A DNA stretch of 64,000 nt from Cryptomeria japonica (lineage: Eukaryota; Streptophyta; Pinopsida; Cupressales; Cupressaceae), in the NCBI RefSeq assembly GCF_030272615.1, contig NC_081414.1, forward strand, positions 53,990,636 to 54,054,635, written 5' to 3'. A program made the position numbers and the translations under genes. The notes beneath the pieces are model-generated. The model was given only the letters and a program-made list of their open reading frames with translations. It was not told the DNA's origin and did not search any database. Of this stretch, positions 11,721-20,773 are shown piece after piece. Position 1 is the stretch's first letter; each line of letters starts with the position of its first letter.

Positions 11721-12846
11721 TCCTTACAAGGCAGACTCCAGTCCATACGAAGATTCATAGCACAACTTGCAGATAAGTGTAATCCTTTTCAACACCTGCT
11801 ACATAAAAAACATCAAATTCAAATGGGATGATAACTGTCAATAGGCTTTCCAGACACTCAAAGATTATCTTCTAAATCCGCTAGTTCTGATGCCACCAGT
11901 TCTAGATCAACCTCTATTACTATACATATCAGCTACTCCAACAGCACTGGGGGCACTCTTAGCACAACAAATTGCTGAGGGCAAGGAAAAAGCAGTATAC
12001 TATATCAGTCGCACATTGGTAGGATATGAGCTAAATTACACACCAATTGAGCGTGCATGTCTCACTGTGGTCTTTGCTTCATAGAAATTATGACATTACA
12101 TGCTCACTCATAAGACCAAGTTGGTTGCAAGGATAGACCCATTGAAATACCTTCTCAATAAAGCAACACTTACTGGGTGACTGACCAAATGGGTAATGAT
12201 CCTGAGTGAATTCGACATTGAGTATGTGGACAGAAAAACAATAAAAGGACAAGCCATTGCAGATCAATTAGCAGACGCTCCCATGATTGATGATGTTCTT
12301 CTAAATACAAAATTTCCAGATGAATCTATTTTGACAATGTCCCATGCAATGCCATGGCAACTGTACTTTAATGGCTCATACACATAGCTTGGGGCAGGAG
12401 CTGGCATCCTCTTTATAACTCCTCAAGGGGATTCTATACCAAAATCATACCGCTTATCATTTCCTTGCACTAACAATATAGCAGAATATGAGGCATTAAC
12501 AACAGGATTACGGATCGCAGTTCAGTGGAAGATCCAAGAACTTTATGTTTTTGGGGACTCTCAACTTGTCATCCGTCAAGTAACTAATGATTACCAAACA
12601 AAAGATGAAAAATTAATGCCTTACAAACAAATGGTGGATGACCTGAAACAACACTTCACAAAGATAGACTTTGAGCAGATACCAAGAGAACAGAATCACG
12701 CTACAGATGCCATGGCTACAATTGCTTCACTGATCGATCTACCTCCAAATGAGACCCGCTATGAGTTCTTGGTGGATAACCTTTTGGTTCCTTCATATGA
12801 GATTATTCCTACTGAGATGATATGTGTCGTCAGTCCTGAGTCTTAG
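11721..12846 (+). pseudogene. pol: RNase H plus second (archaeal-type) RNase H of A
   Basis: After a +1 shift near an A-run at about 11808, one frame carries the Ty3-type RNase H (LLLYISATPTALGALLAQQ, YYISRTLVGYELNYT) and then a second RNase H starting at about 12355 (WQLYFNGSYT, NNIAEYEALTTGLRIA, FGDSQLVIRQV). The two-RNase-H layout diagnoses the Tat lineage. Stops include 12082, 12093, 12178, 12385 and 12844. Several fit C-to-T changes of Gln or Arg codons when compared with C. Confidence 0.82.
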
Positions 12847-14103
12847 TTATACGGTTCCATTTTCACATACCTTCATGACAATACCCTACCTCCTGATCTA
12901 TCAAATAACCAACATCGCACTTTCATTCGCCAATCCTCTCGATATGTCATTTTAGCTGATATCCTATACCGGTGAGGTCTCGATGGCACTCTTCTTAGAT
13001 GTTTAGAAAGCGACGAAGCTCAGATTGCGTTATGTGAAGTACATGAAGGGATATGTGGTCCACATGCTAGTGGTCCTACCTTGGCCAAGAAACTCATCAG
13101 GACTAGATATTATTGGCCCAATATGGAAAAAGACTCATATCAGTTTGTCAAGAAATGTAAGCAATGTCAAATTCATGGAGACCTCATACATGTACAAGCA
13201 CAAGAACTTCAACCAATTGCGTCTCCTTGGCCCTTTTGTTAGTGGGGACTCGATCTCATAGGCAAGATTCACCCTCCTTCTTCCAATGGTCATAAATTCA
13301 TTATCACTACCATAGAGTATTTCACAAAATGGTATGAAGTTGTGCCTCTCACAAAAGTCACAGGAAAAAAGATTGCTACATTCATCCTCAACTATATCAT
13401 TTGCCGATACAGTATTCTTGTTTCCATTATCACTAATAACGGGCGTCCCTTCAAAAATTAGGATGTTCATGAACTCTGTGACCGCTTCCATATTTCCCAT
13501 CATTTCTCCATGCCATATTACCCCCAAGGTAATGGTCAAGCTGAGGCGTCTAATAAAACAATCCATAAAATCCTAAAGAAGATAGTCGACGAGGCTAGCC
13601 GTAATTGGCATATCCAACTTAACCCTGCACTTTGGGCTTACCGCACAAGTGTTCGCACACCTACAGGAGCTACACCCTATTCACTTGTCTATGGCACTGA
13701 AGCCATCTTTCCTATTGAGGTCAAGCTACCCTCTTTATGGGTCTCTATGCAAAACATCATCAGTGATGAAGACTATAGGGTCTCTCGCTTACAAGAACTG
13801 GAACTATTGGATGAATGAAGACAAACTGCTTTTAATCATCTCAAGGCTTACCAACAAAAAATGAGTCACAGCTACAATCACAAGGTCAAGCCTCACACAT
13901 TTGAGGTAGGTGATTTGGTTCTCAGAGAAAACCCCAAAAATTAGTAAGACAGAGAGAAGAAGAGCAAGTTTGAACCAGATTGGCTTGGTCCTTACATTAT
14001 TACAGCAGCATATGGATCTGGGGCATATCAGGTCTCAACTATAGAAGGTGAACCTTTGGAGGATCCTATCAACAGCATGCACCTTCGCAGGTTCTACACA
14101 TAG
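12847..14103 (+). pseudogene. pol: Integrase of element A
   Basis: Same frame as the RNase H part, ending at TAG 14101-14103. Zinc-binding residues sit in HEGICGPH and KKCKQCQIH. Of the catalytic triad, the first Asp is in WGLDLIG (13252-13254), the second is Asn (TNNG, codon 13435-13437; C keeps TDNG), and Glu is in GNGQAEASNK. C-terminal segments GDLVL and AYGSGAYQV match C. Stops at about 12973, 13240, 13459, 13816 and 13942 break it. Integrase would have inserted the DNA copy with a 5-bp duplication, matching the flanks of A. Confidence 0.85.
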
Positions 14104-14400
14104 CTCTTCAGAGTATCCTAATTCAAAAAATACAAAAAAATTCAAAAATTTCAAAAATACAAAAAAATCAAAAAATACAAAAAAATCATAAAAACAAAAA
14201 AAAAATTTACTTGGTGAAAACCTGGCAAACAAGCACCTTGTGACACAAAAAACATTGAAAAATCAAAAACAGTAAAGAGAAATAATTTCGTCCAACGATG
14301 AAAACCACTTCGGTGGCGCCCTGGGCAAGTACCATTATGAAAACTGGGTCACCAGTGCCATGTGTAGAGACATTGCTCCTCCCTCCTTTAGGATTCACTT
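14104..14400 (+). other. A-rich tract and conserved GAAAAC block after integrase (A)
   Basis: An A-rich tract (about 14118-14212) follows the integrase stop. Three related units then each start TGAAAAC and hold short inverted repeats: about 14214, 14297 (with CCAC-TTCG-GTGG) and 14337 (CTGG-GTCA-CCAG). C has two such units at the same place with GGGCAAGTACCAT conserved. No coding frame is shared, so a structured RNA or signal is more likely than protein (inference). Confidence 0.5.
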
Positions 14401-15684
14401 TCATCCTTTCACTTTGCACACACTCACAGCCTATCCATCCATAATAAACTTATCCATTCCCATCATGGCTTGTTATTGATCTACCTAAGATTGGTTAGCC
14501 ATTCATAATAAACCTCCCTTTTCACCTCCCTTTCCATCCATAATAAATCAGATCCTATCTGTGGCTAAGGCAAATCCTATGTCTAGTGATGGGTGTGGAA
14601 CTGAGAACATCACATGTTTCGAGGAGTACAATTTCTTCCATCTTTCTTCAATCTATCCATGCACAATCTACAATAAAGCAACATTCACATCACAGATCCG
14701 CAATAAAGTTCTGTCTTCTCCACAATAAAGTATTAGTTTCATGGATTCAGTCAGTTTCAGATGAGACAACAACAACAATGGGCTTCAACAAAATCAAATC
14801 TTTCAACAGACTTAGACAACATATGGTTCAGTGCTATCTATCCTTTCTATGAAAGTAAACATCGTGACCACAATCAAATAAGACTTATACAAGTGACAAG
14901 AGACACTAAACTTGAGGACTACAGTGGATGTTGGTGTTGAGTCTTGGTTTTCTTTTGATTTTATCTTTTGGTGACATGTCTTTTAGCTTTTCCAGGATGT
15001 CTCTGACTAGAGATTCTATCTCTAGGATGTCTTTGACTAGAAAGGCGAGGATGGGGTATCGTCACCTATTTGTATTTGCTATCTATGGATTGTCTCTTAA
15101 CAATTCTATGACTTGTCCAAGGATATGAGGACACTGTGAGTCTAGTATGAACTGGGGCATTCTTTGTTTGTGACAGTCTTATCTCCATGCAAACAGGTAC
15201 AATGACTTTCTGGGTCGAACATATGCCTCGATTGTCATAACCTACTTGCCATAATAAAGCTCAATGATGATAATGCACAAGAAGCTCTTTCACTTTCATA
15301 TATTCTATCTTTCATCCCCCTTTCTTGATTGACTTCCATCATCCTTCTCGAGTCCGCGTAGCCTGCTATCACATGACTAAGTATAATGACACACCAAAAA
15401 CATTTGCATTTCATGTAGTTGCACCTGCATTACCACATATAAGCATTTCATACATACATATAGATATCACAACTGCATCACATCCTGCACACAACACCTG
15501 TTAGCACAATTTACATTCGCATTATCATATTCATCTACATTGCATACATTCACATTTACATCATCCTTACACATATAAAAGAACAAAAATATTGCATTGC
15601 ATCATGTACATATTTGCATCCATGTCATAAGAATCACATAGAAACATACATCATAAAACATATAGCTGCCGTAAAGATGAATCA

Positions 15685-15719
<35 letters not shown>

Positions 15720-15819
15720 GTCATGATACAATGATGTTAAAAAATCATATGGCTACAATCACCTAAAGGTGTCTACATCATCATACAAAAATGGTACAAT
15801 AATGATACATAGGGAGCCC
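14401..15819 (+). other. Non-coding spacer of A with repeated AATAAA motifs
   Basis: No supported gene. CATAATAAA or CAATAAAG recurs at least eight times between about 14440 and 15260, so poly(A)-signal-like sites are dense here. A TA microsatellite lies at about 15690-15715, within AC-rich low-complexity DNA (15400-15660). Confidence 0.4.
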
Positions 15820-17747
15820 TCTACGACTATGATGAACTCCCTCCCTCGGAGCCGCCTGGCCTCGACAGAATCTGAGCCCCTGAAGGAACCGCCCCAGGAT
15901 CATCCCTCCTATCCCGTCTATCTGGTGGTGGTGGGGGACCCATAACCCCACCACTAGATGCCTGTCTCCTCTGGCTCCCTACCATAGCTGTCACTGTCCG
16001 CGGTGGTCTATGGAAGCTCCTCGCTCATTGATCCGTTGGCACTGCACCATAATAAAGATCTCGCCAGTAGGCAATCTCCTCCCCTGCCCACAGGACGTAG
16101 GCATATCCGGCCCCTATGTCCTCTGCTGCCTGTCTCCCAGCCCTCAGTGCTGTCTCAGCCTCTGTGTAGCGCTAAATGGCCTGGTCTCACTCCTGCTCAG
16201 TATCTTTGAGCCACCTCCTGAGCCTATCCCTCTCCCTTTCCAGGTCCTGGATCTCATTTGCCTATCCCTGGCAGATCTCCCTCAACTCCGTCAGCTCATC
16301 CTCCTCTGCCTCAGCCCCTTGTGGCTCTGCCTGTGGCTCCCCCTGTATGGGTGCCTGCCCCTGTGCCTGTGCCTATACTAGTACCTGTACTGGTGCCTAT
16401 ACTAGTACCTATCCCTGTATCTGTCCCTGTACCTACACCTGTCTGGGACCCTGTGCTGCTGGCACCTATAGTAGTAATCCACCGCGACCCCTCACCACCC
16501 GAGCCTGCCTATCCTCTCCACTCTCCTCTCTGCAACTAATCCCCTCCTCCTCCATCGGCCTCTGCCACCATCATCTCCATCATCATCCCCATCCCCACCA
16601 CCATCTCCATCTAATAACTCTCCTGGATCCGTCAGGCGTGGGAATGGATGCTCCGCCCAGTATGCTGTGTACTCGGCATCCATGCCAGCATCCTCAATCT
16701 CTGGCCACATGTCCCAGGATAGGGGCATCATCTCTACAAGATGTGTAACAACCTGATCATATGATAATAGGGGCCCAAACTGCGCCTGATCTCTCACAGT
16801 CTATGCATACATGCCTGAACCCCGTGGCATCTACTGAATCCTACCAAACTGCCTGCCCACCCTGTCCACTAGTTGCCTCTCTAGCACATAGGGCATCTGC
16901 CCAATCAGGTACCTACTCTAGAAGGTGTAGGGAAGCTCTACCGCATTGTCCTCCCACTACTCGCATCCCAGGTATGGCCTCCATATGACCATGTCAATGT
17001 CATCAATCACCTGCCGCCAAGCTCTAACCTGCCAATCCGTGGCTGCGACGTGATCATGTCATATAAGTGAACAAAAATGCATCCGTGACCTCTACCTCTA
17101 AATTGTATCGGTCTCACCACTAGCAGATGCTCATAGGCCCACACCTGTAATAATGTCACCCTGCAGCCCAATCCTACTGATCCGTGGTATACAAACTGAT
17201 GCAGCTCATAGTAGAGGTGTGCCAACACACACAATCCCCAAGCATATCTAGTGTGTTGTGTCACCAGTGTCTCTAGTGCATCTCCCCAGCCTACAGCCAA
17301 CCCCCGTGTCACCCTATCTGGACACAGGAACCCACTAATCGCTCCTCCTATCACTGCTAGTAGCGCCAATCCTGTAGCAGTCATAGTGTCCCAAGCCATG
17401 TGTCCAGCCCTCAACTCCAGTCCTGGGTCCTAGAACACTCATCTCAGGGCCTCCCTGTCTCCATCTTGATCATATGGGATCAGCTCCCCATTGATCGATA
17501 TCCTCAAAATCCTATATACATCCTCGAGGGTGACTGTCATCTCCCCCATCGACAAATGAAATGTACATGTCTCGGAGTGCCATCTCTCCGCCAGCATAGT
17601 CAATAGTCCCCTGTTCACCCGAAACTTAGGCACATACAACACATGTCTCAATCCCATAGCCTTGATCACAGCTTGGTCCTCGACTGTCAGCTCAGGTCGC
17701 AATCTCTGAGTCGATGGGAATCTCTCCCATGACTCCAGCATAGGCAA
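15820..17747 (-). pseudogene. Antisense extra ORF of A: plant mobile domain-like protein
   Basis: Read on the minus strand from an ATG at 17747. Frame one covers 17747-17007 with an internal stop at 17439-17441; a shift leads to the frame over 16797-16492. Recognisable PMD features are ERWHSETCTFHL, VTLEDVYRILRI, VTLLQVWAYEHL and the RVGRQFGRIQ signature near 16850. An Asp/Gly-rich acidic stretch follows (about 16540-16620), then a coiled coil and a C-terminal YWRDLYYGAVP. C carries the same order, including HWRTLYESVVP. PMD proteins MAIN and MAIL1 act in Arabidopsis gene expression and transposon silencing. Tat elements are known to carry extra, sometimes antisense, ORFs here. Role in this element is unknown. 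Confidence 0.78.
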
Positions 17748-17788
17748 ATACTCCTACAGTCAAGCAAATCAATCATGTCAGTAATTGT

Positions 17789-18064
17789 GGCATTCCCTAT
17801 TTATCACAAAATGCTACTTTTTATCTAAATGCATATGGCATTCTACCCTAGTGACACTCACTATTCATCACAAAGTGTTGCTATTTATCCTAGTAGTACT
17901 CCTTGTTCATCACAAAGTACTACGTGTTTGGCACTCCCTGTTCATCACAAAGTGCTACTCACATTTGCACTCCCTGTTCATCACAAAATGTTGCTCACAT
18001 TTTAGTACTCCCTATTCATCACAAAGTACTATATCTTGGTACTCACTGTTCATCACAAAGTGCC
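17789..18064. repeat. Array of seven covarying stem-loops
   Basis: Seven units share a 15-nt loop of type CCCTGTTCATCACAA and a stem of at least 5 bp. Left arm/right arm: GCATT/AATGC (17790), ACACT/AGTGT (17854), GTACT/AGTAC (17896, extends to 8 bp), GCACT/AGTGC (17931), GCACT/AATGT (17967, one mismatch), GTACT/AGTAC (18005), GTACT/AGTGC (18039, one wobble). Stem bases change in pairs while the loop hardly varies. The array lies 40 bases upstream of the antisense ORF start. C has no such array at this place. Confidence 0.75.
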
Positions 18065-18856
18065 TTGATCTATCCTATCCTAGGGCCTCTGCTTGAGTGT
18101 ATCCTCTTGAGTAGTTTTCTAATTGGCAACATATGTTATATCACATAATTGTCAATCCTAGCCCTATTTGCTATCCTAGTCTTCCCTAGAGGACCTGCTT
18201 GAGTGTATCCTCACAGTAGCTTATCCAATCGACAGCATATGTTCATCACAGAACTACCAATTTGACCTAGAAGACACAAATTCACGCTCTTTTAGACCAC
18301 ATAAATGTGCCTAGCACCAACGAAAATGTGCCTGGCACCAACGAAAATGGGCCTACACATTTTTGACATTTTTTGGACCCTATTCTAAGAACATTTATTA
18401 CTCTACCTAGCATGCATTAATGACAACAATAAATGCATCAAAGTACAAGGAGGTTTTGTGGTACTTATTGGCTCTCCTGCCTCTGCTGGCCTCTGAAATC
18501 AGTGAACGCGATCGAATCTGTGAGCCATTGCCATCGCTGCTGACTGTTGCTGCTCTATCTCGCTCTGCATTCTGATCTCTTGGATGTGTGGATGACAATG
18601 AGGATGTTTTCCCCTCCTAGTCTATCTTATAGACTACCCTAGCCCTAGTTTCCTGTGTCAGTCTTCGTTATCCCGTGACTTTGTCACCTTATCTGGTCAG
18701 TCCATTCTAGCCTTTCTTTCTTATCAAGAGATTGTCTACAATCTTTTCACACATTTTCATCCAATCTCTCAAGGGGGCATATCATTCCCATCTTGGGGCA
18801 ACTTTGTATCAGTTCATCTTATCTTCTTTGAAACAACGCGACAAGCCGCATTGTCT
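18065..18856 (+). other. Spacer between stem-loop array and purine tract (A)
   Basis: No supported gene. A block beginning GCTTGAGTGTATCCTC and continuing to CATATGTT occurs twice, near 18090 and 18190. A short self-complementary motif, GTGCCTGGCAC or GTGCCTAGCAC followed by CAACGAAAAT, repeats near 18307 and 18328. Confidence 0.4.
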
Positions 18857-18871
18857 CAAAGAGGGGCAAAA
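18857..18871 (+). other. Polypurine tract of A
   Basis: CAAAGAGGGGCAAAA sits directly before the 3' LTR. The same tract precedes the 3' LTR of C in its own orientation. It primes plus-strand DNA synthesis. Confidence 0.85.
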
Positions 18872-19638
18872 TGTAGACACCTAAAATTGTCATGTCTAAT
18901 TAAATAAATATTTTATTTATTTAATTATTTTAGCCTAATTCTTCTATTAATTAAATAAATCTTTATTTATTTAATTAATTCATTTATCCTCTTCTAGCCT
19001 TATTTCTCATTTAAATAAATTCATTGATTTATTTAAATTATCCTTTTCCTAAATTAAATAAATATCTTATTTATTTAATTGATCCCACTTTTTCTATTAA
19101 TTAAATAAATCTTTATTTATTTAATTAATTCATTAACCTTTTCTACCCATGACACATGTCATTCATCTCTTAATTCATACACTACCTACCCCTTTCATTA
19201 TTTTATTATTTCTTTTACCTACCCTCTAATCATAGCCAACCTCCTGTTACACCTCTCAATCTTATCCTTCCATTTCATATAGTGTCTTCTATATAAGGAG
19301 ATGCTTCCTTCATTATCAAACCCTAATGAATCATCTTAAGGACTTGACTACACTATGATCTTACTTGCAACCACATTCCATTCTTTGTTGAGCTCTTGTG
19401 CACATAAAATCTGAGAGCAAATATATCAAGCAAGATCAATGGAGATAGGAAGAATGGAGATCAAAACCCTATTGGACATGTGATGGTATAATCTTTGTGA
19501 TTTCATTTGATTTGCATTGTCTTAGGTAATCTTCATATGTTATGGTGGATCTTTGTTGTTGTTAGGCTAGGGTTTTGTGGTTGAATTCATTTAGCCTTTC
19601 AATATTGTTATTATTGTTATCCATTTTCACCATATACA
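18872..19638 (+). repeat. 3' LTR of element A (767 bp)
   Basis: Same length as the 5' LTR with 13 differences. It contains no CpG at all. The TATA box is at 19290-19296. Followed by the target repeat ACTAC. Confidence 0.95.
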
Positions 19639-19643
19639 ACTAC

Positions 19644-20249
19644 TACTATGGAAATCAAGGTCATACTGCCAACATATGCCAGATCAAGAAAGGTAAGCAA
19701 TCAAATATCTCTAAGTCCAATGGATATTGTTATAATTGCAATAAATATGGTCACATACCTAATCAATGTAGGACAAAGTCTGTTAACAACCATCAGAAGG
19801 CAAAATTTAAAGGGTTTTGTAAAAACTGCAATAGATATGGACATAGTACCGAGAAGTGATGGTTTAAGCAAAAGAACTACATGAAGTATCCACACCGAGC
19901 AAACACTGGAGGTTACTGAACTCACACAGATCTTTACCGACAATATGCAGCAGTACCACGGGATTACAATACAAGGATATGGTGCGAATGTTGTGGAAGA
20001 TATGGACATATAAGTGCCAACTGTTTTATAAGATTTGGAATGAATAACCGAAGATCATGGAGAAATCCCGGTATGGCATGTTTTCATTGTCACAAAGCTA
20101 GACATTTAGCTGGAGATTGCAGAGATCAACTGAGAAGAGACATTGAAGAGATAAAAGTAAAATTCAAGATGATTTGGAAAAAGAAAGAAATTATGTCTGA
20201 TGAAGAAAGCACCTTACCTACCAAGTTAGGTGCACCTATTTCAAATTAG
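19644..20249 (+). pseudogene. Gag-like ORF1 of D, zinc-knuckle C-terminal part
   Basis: The frame of 2845-3588 resumes here exactly in register when A and one duplication copy are set aside. Five knuckles can be seen. The first is split by A and has Tyr for its second Cys. The second is CYNCNKYGHIPNQC. The third has its last Cys position as TGA (19857-19859). The fourth is CECCGRYGHISANC and the fifth CFHCHKARHLAGDC. A further TGA lies near 19918. Tandem CCHC knuckles bind nucleic acid. The end at TAG 20247-20249 follows a charged tail. Confidence 0.7.
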
Positions 20250-20773
20250 TCAAGGAAAGGTATGAAGGGACTACATTCTTTAAAAGTTAAATCATAACAG
20301 TTCCTATTCTATTATGTACAAAATTCAAAATCTACATAGTTAAGATGCAATTAGTCAGTTTATATACTATACAGGAAACCTGTCAAGTCGGTGTATACAG
20401 GAAACCTGTCAATTCAGTTAATAAAGCAAAGTTGGGTACTTGATAAAAACAAAAAAATGAGTAAATCGGTAAAAGGTGAACCGAGTGCATTTAATATCTT
20501 GACCTAACTTGCATGGAGCCCGATGAGGTATTGTTGAGTACTTAAAAGTGTTTTCGCGGTCATTTTCATTCACCCAAGTTTTTGAGAAGCAGAGCATTGT
20601 GAATCAAAGCGATCAAACTTCATTCAGAGTGAATTTCGAGGTATTTACATCAATCTATTCACACTATTTAACTGGTTTCCGATCTAGTCAAATTGCTATT
20701 GTCTATCGAGTGTGAAGTGTCAATCATTTGTAAACCCTAAGGATAAATTGTTGAATTTTACCTGAAATCTACC
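20250..20773 (+). other. Spacer between D ORF1 and ORF2
   Basis: No gene. Two copies of the small hairpin ACAGG-AAA-CCTGT lie at 20371-20383 and 20397-20409 in a direct repeat. The stretch resembles a 5' untranslated region of ORF2, but I see no convincing promoter. Confidence 0.4.

Larger units (their letters stand above)
3589..19638 (+). mobile_element. Element A: full-length Tat-lineage Ty3/gypsy retrotransposon
   Basis: Two 767-bp LTRs (3589-4355, 18872-19638), a primer site, gag-pro-pol and a purine tract define a 16,050-bp element. Flanks are GCTAC (3584-3588) and ACTAC (19639-19643), a 5-bp duplication with one change. Domain order is Gag, knuckle, protease, G-patch-like segment, RT, RNase H, second RNase H, integrase. 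The second RNase H is the hallmark of the plant Tat lineage (established knowledge). An extra minus-strand gene lies between integrase and 3' LTR. Stops and frameshifts in every protein show it is dead. It is related to C by LTR start, purine tract and proteins. Confidence 0.92.

Noticed and set aside
13300-13330. Glu in place of Asp in the integrase TIEYFTKW segment of A and C
   Set aside because: The catalytic first Asp is the one in WGLDLIG upstream, present in both; this Glu is not part of the D-D-E triad.
16003-17000. Several plus-strand ORFs rich in Pro, Ser, Cys
   Set aside because: They are complements of the antisense PMD gene and have no family features.
17789-18064. CRISPR-like repeat-spacer array
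   Set aside because: Units lack constant-length unique spacers, the stems vary, and the context is a eukaryotic retroelement.
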